DNA from: Panagrolaimus kolymaensis
Taxonomy: Eukaryota > Nematoda > Chromadorea > Rhabditida > Panagrolaimidae
Assembly: GCA_028622995.1 (NCBI GenBank)
Contig: JAJQJQ010000010.1
Coordinates: 4,216,001-4,280,000 of the forward strand
Direction of reading: 5' to 3'
DNA length: 64,000 bases
The notes beneath the pieces were generated by a model, which saw only the letters and a program-made list of their open reading frames with translations, was not told the origin of the DNA and ran no database searches. Position numbers and translations under genes: made by a program. Positions 22,688 through 35,400 of this stretch are shown piece by piece. The stretch's first letter is position 1; each line of letters opens with the position of its first letter.

Positions 22688-24005
22688 TTAATCAAACCAA
22701 TGATCCCATTGACATTCAGTATTCCATTCTTTGTGACAAATGAAACACCAATCAGCACGACATTGGGTGCAGTTTATGTGGGAACAACCTCCATTTCTTT
22801 CAGTTGCAACTCCACAAGTTGGGCATTTTTTGGAAATGGACTTTATGAGCACTGTGCTTTCATCATCTTGCTGAATGCTTGATAATAATAATAATAGTTA
22901 GTTTATGAATGTAAAAGCTTACAGAGTTTTTACAATGGCAATTATCAATGCTTCGGCAATGAATGCAATAAAGACGGAAACATTCTGGGCATGAAATACA
23001 TTTTTCATCTTCCGACATTTCAACCATAAAAGCTGCACCACAATTAGGAAAGGGACAATATTGACGCTCCTCTTGGAGGTTTACATATTTTTCTGCTGCT
23101 ATTCTTTGATATTTACGATATTTATCAATTCCAAGTAAATGCAAATGATGAACATCTTCCATAAATGCTAAGCATTCATACATTGGGCAGCAAATTGTAT
23201 ATCCAGTTGAAGCTTTACGAACAAAGTTCCATTGTTCTAAGCAATTATCCATGTATGCAATAAAGCATCCAAGACAAGATGAATGTTGACAATTGAGAAT
23301 CATAATTAGTTTATCTGTATCACCACAAATAATACATTCTCGCAAGAAGCGATTTCGTTTAACGTGTCGAAGAGCTGATGAAATCTAAAAGTTTATTGTA
23401 ACTTCTCCAAATTTGATTGTAATGGATTACTTCATCGCATTTTGTACATTTGAATTGTATATTTACAGGTCTCTCTTCTTCACAAATTTGGCAATCAGCA
23501 ATAAGAGTATTACCATCAAATAAATCCGACCAATCATTGGGTTCATTTTTTAAAAGGACAGCATTGGATTTGCATCCCGAGCAAGAAATTCTCATTTTTC
23601 CTTGTTCAATGGAATTACAATCTTTACAATATACAAAATATGAGCCATTATTAATATCTCGGGCTTGAATGACAGTGGGTTGCTCAGAAATTGCACCATC
23701 TTTTTCTGGTGTGACAGTTGCAAAAAGGCATCTAAAATATTTCATTGAACTACAGTAATTTAATACAATTTTAATACTTACGTGGACTGTCCAAGTAAAA
23801 GGGTATTAATGGGTAAATCTTTAGGAAGTTTTCGTCCACCAAAAATAATATTTAAATCTTCCAAAGGCAAGCCAGCTGCTTTTGAGATTTTTGATTTTAA
23901 GGTTGAAACATTATCTTGATCTGAAGTATCAATAATAAGGGAACGTTGAATGCGTTTATCATCTGCACCTTTATTCAATATAACAATTTGTACTTGTCGA
24001 TTCAT
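22688..24005 (-). CDS. pdr-1: Parkin, RBR E3 ubiquitin ligase
   Basis: PINK1-activated ubiquitin ligase in mitochondrial quality control. Exons: 24005-23782, 23731-23431, 23384-22923, 22867-22688; 388 residues, about the length of C. elegans PDR-1. Residues 1-75 form a ubiquitin-like domain (IDTSDQDNVSTLKSKISKAA, LNIIFGGRKL). RING0 has CKDCNS, CSGCKS, CQICEEERP and CTKCDE. RING1 begins at ECIICGDTDKL with CQHSSCLGCF. The IBR follows (YCPFPNCGAAF, CPECFRLYCIHCRS). RING2 is CPTCGVATERNGGCSH, with the catalytic Cys at about 358. The protein ends EWNTECQWDHWFD, keeping the packing tail. The 46-base intron 23430-23385 (GTAATC donor) was chosen because it is the only one that keeps frame; retaining it gives a stop. 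The linker between UBL and RING0 is very short. Confidence 0.94.
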
Positions 24006-24457
24006 TTTTGCTTATTTGAAAAAGTCAAATAATCATCATTTGAGCTTTGGAGCAGCAGCACGTGAACCTTCTTCTTTTTGTAACTAACTAACTCATTGAA
24101 GAAAAAAAAAGTTTCATAAGTTCGATCAACCTTATTGGCAATTTGATGTCCATTCGCCAATATTATTGCCTATGTATTAATTTTTGTTTATCATCAATGC
24201 ATAAATTTTCTTTTTCCTTCTTCGAAGTTCGAACTCATGCATGTTTATTGAAAAACTAGGATGATGATTTTTTCGTTTTTTAGAAAGTTGTTTTAGAACT
24301 TTTTTGTTCTTTGTTAACAATCTATCGTAAAACTTTAATGATCTCCGCGTTATGATATTTAATAACTTTACCACTACTTTTCTTTTTGCAGTTGCTAAGC
24401 GACTAACTTAATTTCTTCATTATTTCAGGTTTGGTTTATCTTTATTTTTAAATAAAA
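24006..24457. promoter_or_regulatory. Divergent upstream region, parkin and TMEM33
   Basis: 452 bases between opposing start codons. A CAG acceptor at 24426-24428, 29 bases before the TMEM33 ATG, could be a leader intron or trans-splice site. No further element is supported. Confidence 0.4.
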
Positions 24458-25465
24458 ATGGTTGAAATCCGTGAAGAATCTTCAAACAATCCTAATCCAT
24501 CTGAAAATGCTAATGCTAACGATGATGCTTCAAATACTCCTCGACCAGTTGAAACTAAATCAATCATTGTGAGCATTGCTGCTATTACATGTTTTCAAAT
24601 CATTTTTTCTTAATTTTCAGGATTTCATTAAACAAAATCCTATGGATATTATATGTTTCATTTTACGAGTATTAACTATTGTCTTTGCTGTTCAATATCA
24701 TTTACCAACAGCTGATCTCGAATATACTAAATCTGTTTATTTTAAAGCTTTCGCTGCTGGTATGCTCTCTTTTTTCATTACTTTTCTTATACTTTTTCTT
24801 TAAGGAGCTGCAACAAATGCTCTCAGACTTTATCAACGCCTTCAAGGTGTCACAATTCCCCGAATGAGCCAACAATTCCTTCAAACAGCTATGACTGAAG
24901 ATTCGTCACATTATCTTCTTTATTGTGTCACTTTTCCAATGTCAACTCCTGTTTCAAGTAAATTCTTTTTCTTCTCTTAATTTTCCATAACGAGATTTTT
25001 TCAGTGGCTTTGATTCCAATTGTCTTTTATGCATTCTTCAACGCCATTCCATTCTTATCAAAAATGGCAAATGAAACTGGATTTGGCTCAAACTTCATTA
25101 TTCAAAAACTTGTCAACTTTAAAACTCAGCAATCTGAAAACATTTTGGGACTTATCGCTTGTGCAGAAATCTTCAACTTTCCAATTTTCTTTGCTATGAT
25201 CTTCACTGGAAGAGGAAACATCTTTTTTCCAGTTTTGTATTTCCGATTTTTAACACTTCGTTATGCTTCTCGTCGAAATCCTTACACAAGGTATGGCTTT
25301 TTATTTTTCTTTTCATGTTTATAGTACGTTTTTAGAATTGCTTTTGCATCTCTCAAACAATCTTTGAATCAAGTTGCTGAAAGTCCTCGATGTCCAACAT
25401 TAATCAAAACTATTATTTTCAAAAGCATTGGAATGGTTGAACGTTTTGCTCCACCTGTTTACTGA
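24458..25465 (+). CDS. TMEM33-family ER membrane protein
   Basis: Multi-pass endoplasmic reticulum and nuclear-envelope protein; the family (human TMEM33, yeast Pom33) shapes ER tubules and interacts with reticulons. Exons: 24458-24568, 24621-24759, 24805-24957, 25005-25290, 25336-25465; 272 residues. Residues 1-40 are an acidic, Asn-rich leader not found in the human protein. The core follows the human order: a first hydrophobic segment (IICFILRVLTIVFAVQYHL), ATNALRLYQRLQG, DSSHYLLYCVTF, a second hydrophobic segment, SENILGLIACAEIF, and the signature FRFLTLRYASRRNPYTR. It ends ERFAPPVY. The signature is nearly identical to the human one, so the family call is firm. Confidence 0.93.
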
Positions 25466-25624
25466 AAGAACAACGATTGTTTACGTTATTTTTATTTGAT
25501 ACCGCAAGATTCTTATGGTCAAATCTCAATATGTGCCAATGTGATCTATTTCTTCTTCTTGAAAATGCTACGATTTCATGCTTTTTGATATTTATTTGTA
25601 ACATTTTTTTGTATCTTTTATAGA

Positions 25625-25630
25625 AATAAA
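25625..25630 (+). terminator. TMEM33 polyadenylation signal
   Basis: AATAAA 160 bases past the stop codon. Confidence 0.5.
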
Positions 25631-25935
25631 TTGGTTGTTTTATTAGAGCTTTGATTCTCCACCTTTTTCCGCATTTTGCTAGTTCGTTATTTTGTTTTTT
25701 ATGCCATTTTGCCGAAAATTCACATTAATTTATGACCTGTTTGAAAACAAGTTGGTTTTATATTAATCCGCAGCTCAAAACTTGTGTGATCTTTTTTTGA
25801 ATTTATCAAGCATAAGGACTTGTAAATGAAATCAAAATTTGATGCAATGTGTTTGAATATTTGCTAAAACAAGAACGCGTTATTTTTTAAACAACATTTA
25901 TGTCTCATAAAATCATCATCAGCGATAGTTAAAAG

Positions 25936-26141
25936 TAGGGATGGCTCGGGCCGGGATTTTCGAGGCCCGGCCCGGGCCTTCAAATTTTTTTTATTTGCCT
26001 TGGTAACCCCTTTGATTTTTTTCTTTTTTTTTATTTTTAAATCACAAATCTCGGCCCGGGCCAGGCCCGGGCTCAAAAAAATCAGGCCCGGCCGGGCTGG
26101 GCCGGGCTTCCGCGGGCCGACCAGGCCCGATGCCATCCCTA
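25936..26141. mobile_element. Non-autonomous hAT-like MITE, GC-rich
   Basis: 206 bp element with inverted ends TAGGGATGGC at 25936-25945 and GCCATCCCTA at 26132-26141. The similarity runs inward to TCGGGCC (one A inserted on the right). GTTAAAAG at 25928-25935 and 26142-26149 is a perfect 8-bp target duplication, as expected for hAT transposition. The body is built from repeated GGCCCGG/CCGGGCC palindromes around an AT-rich centre and would fold strongly. No coding capacity. The start TAGGGATGGC resembles termini of many animal hAT elements. Confidence 0.88.
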
Positions 26142-26149
26142 GTTAAAAG

Positions 26150-27094
26150 AAATTCTACTAGAATTATAAACAGTTATAATTTTCATTCATTCATAAAAGT
26201 ACTCTGTTTAATTTTAATAAAATAATTCACTTTTGAAACAATTACCCGGAAGTTGATTATTATTATTATGTATGCTTTAGTTTGTTTACTCAAAATTTAA
26301 AACCATAACGGAAGTGGCCAAATTCAAGTAACAATAAGTTGGTTGCGCAGGTTTGGCTGCGGTGCGGCGGTCAACTGAAAGTAGCTTTAAGCGTTTCGTT
26401 TTATTGCAGAAGCATTAAATGAACATTCTCTTTTAAGCTAACAGCGATGACCGCCTTTTGGTCATTCTTTGATTATGCAAAGCTATGGGAAAAAATTTCC
26501 TCCATAAAAGGTAAAAATGATGGGAGCCAAGAATTCTTCTTCCAAAGTTAGTCTGTCATCTTTTTTACAAAAATTTAAAGAACGAACGATGTACTTTATT
26601 TCTAGCAAGAAAGCAACCAAAAGAAGAATATCGCTTGCGGGGAGAAATAAAAATTCTGCTCCTCCTATTTCTTGAGAATATTGTTGTACGTTTTTTGATG
26701 AAATTTCATTTTAATACTGAAGACACCGCGAAAGCTTTTTCAATTTTTGCGGAGTTTTGTTTGCTTTTTTCGTGTGATTCACCTCGAAGCAAGCAAAAAA
26801 AGGTGAAACGCTTGTTGGTTGTCCGTCGCTCGAACAAAAAATTTTTGCTCGTTCCGGGCGGTCGTGTTGTCTCCGCGTGTATGATGGCTTTTAACTATTT
26901 GCTGTACAATTTTTTTGTCACTGAAGAAAGTTTTAATTTTTTTTTGTTGATAACACGTGCTCTTATAATTTTACTCATTTCTTTTTTCTTTTATTAGTAT
27001 AATTTCCTAATTTTTTAAGCGATTTGGCAAAAACATTGGGCAAGAAAAAAAGACGTCTGAGTTTTTTTGTTACCGTAGTCGCTGAACTTTGGCC
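26150..27094. other. Intergenic, no gene seen
   Basis: AT-rich sequence upstream of the four-helix membrane protein gene, with a GC-richer patch near 26347-26380 (GGCTGCGGTGCGGCGGTC). A plus-strand frame at 26635-26997 is hydrophobic and low-complexity and was not accepted as a gene. Confidence 0.55.
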
Positions 27095-28459
27095 ATGGCA
27101 TTTCCATATCAATTTGCCGCCTGCGCAGGGTTGAAAGTTTTGATTATAGTAAGCTACCCCAAATTTTTTTACGGATAATACTAAATTTTTAAATTTACAG
27201 CTTTTAACTATTGCCGTTTTAATTCTTCTCGATCCTCGATATGTTACTGCCTATATTAATATCAACTACGAAATTGTTTTCATTTATATTATTGCTTCAT
27301 TAACTTTACTTTATTGTATTGTATCGATTATTATGTACTTCGTTATGTATCGAACGAATGGTGAAGATATGTCTCTTACAAATTGCTCCCTTACAGTAAG
27401 TTATTTTCTCAAGATACATATTAAAATTATTCAATCATTATGCATACACTTAATTTAATGAGCCCCCATCTTTCTTTTTTTCTTGTTGCTTTATTGCAAT
27501 ATTTTTCTTATCTTTTTATGGTCATTTGTGTTATTGAATAATGCTGAACATGATCAAAAAATAACAGCCAAAAAAATGCAAGCTTCCCAATTGATTGCTT
27601 CTAAGAAGAATTTTAAAAATGAAAAAATAAAAACATGAGTCAAACTTTGAGAATTGAAATAATTTTTTACTTTTTTCGTCAATGACTCAGATGACATTGG
27701 TTGGGGCGCTCCTTTTTTTGAGGCTAGTACGACGACGACAATTTTATTTGATCGATTATTATTATATTAAATTCTTGAATGCATTTCAACCTTTTTGCTT
27801 TTTAATATAATTTTTGAGGGGACATTGTCCGAGAACACGAAAAAATGAAAGACAGAAAACTCAGGAGTAAAATAATCTTTATGCAATTTCATTCTTTTTT
27901 TTTTACTTTTGCATCGCCGCTTATTTTTTTGTTGACAATTGTCGTAACGACGACGCTAAAAATCGAAGACGAGAACGAACACCTTTTGCGCAGCACCCAG
28001 TCGGTGGACCATCATCAGCAGCTGAAGCATAGCCGCAACCGCTTACTTCTACTAAATTTCTGTTTACCTTTTCAAAATCTAACATTTTACAATTTTTATT
28101 TTTCGCAAAATTGACAAAAAGTAAGAATAAAAATGGTAGCAAAATAAAAATTGATTGATACTTTTTAAAACTCTAAAAAAAGGCAAAAATAATGTTACAT
28201 CAAAAGAAACATAAATTTTTAGGAAATTGTATTTTCTGGAGCTGGAATGATTGGTTGGATGCTTGTTTGCGGTATTGGTGGAAACGTTGCACAAAGAACC
28301 ATCCTTGAAACTGGTCAATTCTTTGGATGGATTGGAGCTTGTGCTGGCATTAATGTAGCTTTGTTTATTGGAGTTCTCGCCGTGTTTGCTTTGAATATTG
28401 TCAATGACAAGATTCTCAACAATAAGCACAGACAATTCCGTCCTGGTAGCCGCATGTAA
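27095..28459 (+). CDS. Four-helix membrane protein, family not recognised
   Basis: Exons 27095-27148, 27201-27395 and 28223-28459, all phase 0, give 161 residues. Four hydrophobic segments are visible: about residues 12-28 (LKVLIILLTIAVLILL), 44-66 (FIYIIASLTLLYCIVSIIMY), 85-105 (FSGAGMIGWMLVCGIGG) and 116-137 (FFGWIGACAGINVALFIGVL). Short loops and a basic tail (NNKHRQFRPGSRM) complete it. The layout, with a GQFFGW motif before the last helix, suggests a tetraspan of MARVEL-like type, but I cannot place it. The second intron is long (827 bases) and T-rich, and an extra exon cannot be excluded. The ATG context (GGCCATGG) is good. The splice junctions join hydrophobic stretches smoothly, which supports the model. 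Confidence 0.75.
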
Positions 28460-29242
28460 GCAGCACAGCCGCAAATTTACATATTTCTGTGATGACCTCC
28501 TACAAATCTTTCGTTTTTTTGTTAATTTTTCTAACATAATTTTTTTTTAATACTTACCAAAGGAAAATACCTATCGTTGTTGTATTTATAAGTTGAAAGT
28601 TTATTTTTTTTGTTTGCAATATTATGTTTTTTTCTTGTTCTTCTTCTTCATGACTTTAAGAGTAAAATAATAAAAACAAACAAGTTACTGCCAATTTCCG
28701 ATTGTTGTTGGCTTACACATAGAACGACATACTTATAGCTGCAAAAATTAATTCAATCAACTCAATCATAAATAAAAACTTAACAAAGTTATATCTCCCA
28801 CTTTTGTCGTCATGTTTTTCTTTTCCTCCTACTGCAAAGCTTATTTACGAAGAAAAAAATAATAAACAATTATTATTAGTGTTTTATGTTCCATAAATAG
28901 ATATGTTGATAGATTTATATATGATATATTGAAATAGATTGGTACAACAAACACTTTATGGACTTCGGCTGAATTCACACACACAAGTAAATACAGTACA
29001 AATAATTAAAAAATTTAACATTTTCAAAACATTGGTTGCCACAAAATAAAAACTAGGTTTAAAAATTTGTGAGGACAGAAATCAACGACTTTTTTTAGAG
29101 AATTAAACGCAACATGAAAAAAAAGAAAGAAAAATTGTGCAAAGTATCTAATAAAAATTTGCTAAGAAGTTTTTTAAAGGAAATGATGTGGATGGAGATC
29201 TTTGTAAGGAAGATTGAGATATTGATAGATTATGGAAGGCAA
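28460..29242. other. Intergenic between convergent genes
   Basis: AT-rich. AATAAA at 28669-28674 may end the four-helix gene. No gene seen. The flp-14 3' UTR comes in from the right; its polyadenylation site could not be placed. Confidence 0.5.
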
Positions 29243-30285
29243 TCACTTGCGACCAAAACGAAGATATTCGTGCTTTCTTTTTCCGAATCTCAAATATTCA
29301 TGCTTTCTTTTACCAAATCGAAGATATTCATGCTTGCGTTTTTCTCTTGCATCTGGCGCAACATTTGCTGTTTCACCTTCATTAACTAATCCTGCAACAA
29401 AATTTATTTATTATTAAATTTATGGTTGGTTAAAAATGTTTTCTAACCTTGATTAACCATAAGTCGATCTAAACCTTCAGTAACTAAAACTCCAAGTTGT
29501 GCAAGAAGAGATGAACTTTCGTAAAGTTGACATAATAATAGCCGTTCATCACTTTCTGAAGAAGATGATGCGAGAATCTATAAAAAAGCATATGAAGTTT
29601 ATCAACTAAAAAGTGTTCATGAATGGCGGAGGATGGGAATGCAAAAAAAATTTTTTCCTCTTTCTTTTCACTCTTAAGAAGACGCAAGTAATTACAACAT
29701 GCATACCATTATCAAATCCCTTGTTAATACCGACTAACTTTTTTAGCGATAGTTAGCTGCTTGCTGTTGTTTAAGGTCAAAGAAAAATGTTTTATTTTTT
29801 CTTGAACGTAAATTCCTAATTAGGTCACTTGCTTGCAAAAAAAATGGTGCTGGCACTTTTAAAAACATATTTTTTAAATTCATTGGTACTTTATTTTTGC
29901 AAATGACTAAAAAACAATTGGAAGAAGAAGGTTCAAGGGTTTTTAATCATGCTTGTAGTCGACCATTCTCCTGCTTTCGTGACATTAATAAAACAAAAAA
30001 TAAAAAAGAGAGTACGTAAAAAGTTTTAAATTTCAACGAAAATTCTAGTCTAACAACTCCCAGTCAAAAAAAGGTCAAATTTAGTCTAAAAGACCAATGA
30101 TGGCCTCATAAAAAAATTCGTATAGTTTGGTCATCGAAAAATAAAAAGAATGGCCTTACCTGATTACAACTTTGAGATACAGCGGATTGAGCTGCAGCAG
30201 TGGCACTGGTGGAAAGGGCAATAGTAATAAGTAAAAAAATACCGAGACACATTTGAGAATTGGGAGAAAAGTGTGCGAGGCTCAT
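29243..30285 (-). CDS. flp-14: FMRFamide-like neuropeptide precursor, KHEYLRFamide
   Basis: Secreted neuropeptide precursor processed in neurons. Exons: 30285-30160, 29577-29448, 29391-29243; 134 residues. Residues 1-30 form a signal peptide with core [17 protein letters not shown]. The middle part is an acidic spacer. The C-terminus has three tandem copies of KHEYLRFG: the first follows EKR, the first two end in GKR, and the last ends GRK just before the stop (about residues 105-134). KHEYLRFamide is the product of C. elegans flp-14, which carries four copies. The Gly gives the amide; KR and RK are dibasic convertase sites. A TATA-like ATATTTAAAA lies about 150 bases upstream of the ATG. The orthologue call rests on exact peptide identity. 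Confidence 0.95.
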
Positions 30286-32434
30286 GACTGACTGGTTACT
30301 AAAAAAAGAACCGAAGTGAGCAATAATGAAACAAAATGAGATGAATCCTTTAACTTAAAAAGGAAAAAAAAAGTATTACTGCCACCCAATGGCGTTCTTT
30401 AGATCTCTCTATCTACTATAACAGGAGAGATATTTAAAAAAGTAGGCGGGCATTTAAAGGCGGTACTCAATTCCTCACAAAACAAAAAAGAGTTTTTTTA
30501 AACAAATTTCTTTGAATGGCAAAAAGAAAGAGAAAGGCTAACAAGTTACTTTGTCATTGGCTTCTCCTCCATCATGACATAAATGCATTTTTTCTTTTTT
30601 CTTCTTTTTTTTTCTTTTAGTTAGTTAGGCTTAAAAGGCGGAGCAGAAAAAGTAAAAAATAACTAACTCCATCTCTTAATGAAAATAGAAGAGTCATACA
30701 TTTAAAAAGTTTTTCTTTGGCATTTTTTTGGTAGACAAAAAAATTCCCGGAGTTAATATAAACTTCATGTCAAAGAGCAATTAATTTAGGAAATGAGTGA
30801 CGCCTACAATAAAACAAAGAGAAAAAATGTTTTATACAAAGAAAATTTTGATGAAGCGTATCCGCCAAGTTAGTTAGTTAGAAACTTGATTACAAAGAGC
30901 TTGTATGTTTACGTCATAATCATGTATGAGGGTCAATAATAAAGTTAGATTCTTCTTTTACGCACATTGACAATTCAATTAAATTAACACTTTTATACCA
31001 CAAAAGCAATGGAATATTGAACCTTGGGAAAGAACATATATTGGTTAAATTATATTAGTTTGCTATCTTAGCAAATGTTTAGAAAAATCGAATTAAAATT
31101 TGTATGAATTAATTATTTGCAAATTATTTTTGTTCAAAGATTGTGCGTTTAATATTTTTTTTGGTAATAAATTTATCAAAATATTTATTTAGAATATTAA
31201 AAATTTTTACTAAAAAATATTTATTATTTGTTTCTATTTTTTGTGTCTCGATTGTGGTTTTATTTCTTGTTTTCCATGACATTTTGTTACTGTTATTCGT
31301 AAAATTAAAACGAGAGATAGATAGATGATAATCATTCAAGCTTCTTTATTGAAAAAAAATTAACTCAAGCTTGACGAACTACTTTATTTATTCGTCTCGT
31401 CATTAGTCAAATTTTTTTTTGTTAAGAGTTCTAAAAAAACATTTCATTTCTCGATTCTTTGTAAAAGTCATCAGAATTGGCCGCCATCAACATCATTTAA
31501 AAAAAATGAAGCAAGTTATTTGTTAGTTTTTCGTGGATTATGGGATAGAAAGTATTTTGAAGAAAAACTTTATTTCATCTCAAGGGATTTTCAATTAAAC
31601 ATTTTCTCCTGTTTTTTGTTTAGCAAAAAAATTCTTTACGTTTTTCGGGGTTTAATAAAATTAAAAAACTACGAATGAAAGTTTAAGAAAGCTGCAAACC
31701 CCAATGTTCTCGAATCGAACATCTAATTTATAAACTTTTTGTTGCAAGAAAATTAGCCATCCATCCACTTTTTTAAAATTCTGCATTTAAGAGGCAATAA
31801 AAATATGAAGAAATATGTTTGCGGGGGTTACGGTGGTAATAGCGAGTTATCGGATCATTTATTTTAATTTTCTTTTTCTTCTTTTGAGGCTTTAGTAATA
31901 AAATAAATGGATAGCATCTATCTTGTATAAAAAGAAGTCAGTCAAAAAACTTGTCAATATTGGAATGATAAAAAATAGAAAGAAATTTATTCACCGAATC
32001 TGTACATAGCATCATAAACAAGCAGAATCTTTGAAAATAATAGAAAATTATATAGGAAAAATTAAATGGAGCAAAAAAGTTTATAAAAAAAAATAGCGAA
32101 AAGTGAAATAAAAAAGAAGAAAAGAAAAAACTATTGTCATTTAAGGCAAAAGTCGAAGATACTCCACTGTAAAAAATGAAGAATTCGATAAGGCAAGAAG
32201 ACGACAAAAGGAAGAAGGCCTTTTACGGCAAGATAGACGATTTTTGGGCAGCCCATAGTTTTAATTGGCACTTTTTTTTGAGGAAAAAATATTATATAAA
32301 AAACAATAAAATTTCATTTTACAATAATAATGAAGAAGCCGAAGGAAAACCCGCAAAAACAAAACAAAAAATATACGAAAAAATTAGAAAAGGCTGAAGC
32401 AAGAAAAAGCAAAAAAAATCTATGCGGCAGTGAA
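30286..32434. other. Intergenic, no gene seen
   Basis: About 2.1 kb of AT-rich sequence between the flp-14 start and the 3' end of mua-3. It presumably carries neuronal regulatory elements for flp-14. Open frames are low-complexity only. Confidence 0.6.
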
Positions 32435-32440
32435 TTTATT
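32435..32440 (-). terminator. mua-3 polyadenylation signal
   Basis: AATAAA on the minus strand 31 bases after the stop codon. Another AATAAA overlaps the stop itself. Confidence 0.45.
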
Positions 32441-32470
32441 TTAAAAATTTGTAAATTTCGAGGGCATCAT

Positions 32471-35400
32471 TTATTTATTGTAAGTTTCGGTGCTGCTCTT
32501 TTTAGTTGTTATTTCATTTTTATAATGTTCATAGCCTTGGCTTGGATCAATGTCTCGGGAGTTTTTAACCAAAACATGTTTGTCATAAACTCCATCATCT
32601 TCAGTGGAATAGCTGTTTACTGATCGGTCATCTTGCTCCTAAAATAAATAATATAGCTCCAAATTTTGAGATGAAATTAGCTTACAGAAACGTATCCCGC
32701 ATTTTGACGGCTTCCAGAAAATTCCCCTGAACGGCCTTGAGAATGTTGCCATTCACGCGTATGTCCTCCATTGGAGAATTCAGCAACACTTTCTCCACGT
32801 TCTTGTTCATCTGTAGCCGATCTCTCACGCATCGTGGCCTAAATTTTTTTTAATTATCACTTATTTAATTTTTATATTTAAATTTTTACGTGATGAGAAG
32901 ATGATGAATGAGAAATTCCACCATCAGCTGGAGGATGAACAATGAATTCGGTGGTAGTGGTTGTGCCATCAGCATTTTCAGTTGTAATGGTTCTTGTTTC
33001 AGTTCGAGTAACATCGGTAATAACTCGTCTTTCAACTTCTTCAGCGATTGTGAATTCACTATCACCTGAAGCCAAGGAAGATCCATCATGAAGGCGAGCT
33101 CTTGGAATATGCATATCATCAAGATAATTGGCTAATGCAAGGGCATCAGCTTCACCATCTCGGCGAGTATCCTTTACTTTAGCTCTTGGAATATTGTATA
33201 AATCACCCGAAGCAGACATTGCACTGAAATCAGCTCCACTATCGCTTGAAGCTGATTGATCCAGAGTTCCGAATGGGAACATGTTTCGGCGATAAGTGAA
33301 TAGGGGTTCACGATAACGTTTGAAGCAATGACATTTTGTGCAAAGATAAAGTAAGCAACAAAGGGTAAGCAATAAGAATAGGAGGGCCAATAAAATAAGA
33401 AGAATAAGTGGAACACTTGATGCAGCTGCTTCACAATATTCACCAGTATATCCGTCATGACAGATACAAGTAACATTATTGATTTGAGCGTTATGAACGC
33501 AGTCACCATGAGTATTACAAAGATCGCATAAAAGTGCACCACAAACTCGACCAGGTTCATTTGGATTTCCATCAACATATCCAGTAGGGCAACGGCAAGT
33601 ATATCCAACTTTAAGATCGATACATTCAGCCACAGCTGTGCAATTATGTAATCCAAGGGCGCATTCATTTACATCAGTTGAGCGAAGGCAAAGAGTATTT
33701 TCATCCATTCCAATTGCAAGTCTTCTATCGCTTTTACGAATATCAACAAAGCCTCGATTACATTTACATTCAGCTTGTTGTTCCATGTTTACACAAGTTG
33801 AATTCATTGGGCAATAATTAACATCGCTGCAATAATCCAAGACACAAACACTACCAGGAATGGAACCTTCTGGTGCAGCATCAGTAAAGCCAGCCAAACA
33901 TTCGCATTTGTAAAGATGTTCTAAATCAATACAGCGAGCATTTTCTGAACAATCATTATCATCAGGATTTTCACATTCATTAAAGTTCTTTGTTGGAAGA
34001 CAGTGATGTCCAGGATCAGTGGGATTCAAATCGCGGTAACCAGCTCCACATTCACATCGATAAGCATTTGGTCCAAGGTCGATGCAAATTCCTTTAGGAT
34101 GACAATCATTTTTATAACAAGCTTTGAATGGATCGGGTTGATATGGATTCAAATAAAGTCCACTATTTCCAACTTGATAATTGTTTCGATCAATAATGTA
34201 GCGAACAAGTGTGTGATAAGCGTCGGATGGAATTCGAACTGCGCCTTTGCGGAAATGCATGGTTGCATTATAAAGAATGCCAGTATCCCAACTTGCATTA
34301 ACAACCATTGGATCAAGAATATCATTAACTTCAGCAGTAACGAAAGCATTTTTAAGGACTGTGTGAGGATAACATTCAGCAATACCTTTTTCGAATGATT
34401 GAACGTATTCTTTGTTAAGAGAATCTTGAGGATTTCCAAATGTTTCATTATAAACCAAATTATTATGGTTTTTGCGAGCAACCCAAAGAGGAAGAGTCCA
34501 AGATTCAACAGGTCTGCATTTATCTTTTGGTGAGGCTCGTTTTTCACCATTTACACATCCACAAATGGAACCAGCAATACAAACTTCTCCAAGTTCAGCG
34601 TTACAAACTTGTCCACCACAAAGATCTCCTCTGGGTTGAGGTTTGTAGCAAGGATCGAGAAGATCGGTATCAGGGGCAACATTCAAACGTCCACTACCAA
34701 TGGCTCCATTGGAACGTTCAACAGATTTCATGAATTCATCCCATAAATCACAAACATCAACGGGGTTTCCTGAGGGTGAAGTTCCAACTGTGAAATTGAA
34801 AAGTAATCCATCTGGCCATGAGCTGTTAATAGTTTTAGGATGAGTGATGTATGAGACATCAGTGTTGACATAACGTGCCGCATATTTTGTACCAGCAATT
34901 GCTCGACCAACATCATTTTGGAATTCATTTGTAATTTCCGCATATGCTTCATTTTTATCATTTCCATATTCACTGCTGTAGAATAGAGGTTGTTGTCCAC
35001 GAGAAAGAACACGAACAGCAAGTGGAATTTTATCAATGGGTTCACATTTGACAGTTGAATTAGCACGGCCTTCTCCTGGACGGCAACCACAACGATTGCC
35101 GCCAATACAAACTTCACCAAGTTCAATATTACAATAATTATCAACGCCACATGGGATACCATTCGTTCGATTATCACCTTTAATTGGTTGTACAACGGGG
35201 ACGTCGTCAATTCTGAATTCATTGCAAACATGTCCAGCTTCATCAGCATTGGTAGAAGCATCAAAGAATCCATCTTTGCATGAACAAATATAACCATCAT
35301 CAGTATCGTGACAAACAGCGTTTTTATCACATTTGTTAGTTGAAGGGCTATCACATTCATTGAATTTACAAACACGACCAGGTCGTTCTTTAGGTCCTTC

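Noticed and set aside
26635..26997. 120-residue hydrophobic plus frame
   Set aside because: Composition reflects T-rich DNA; no start context, splice partner or recognisable family.
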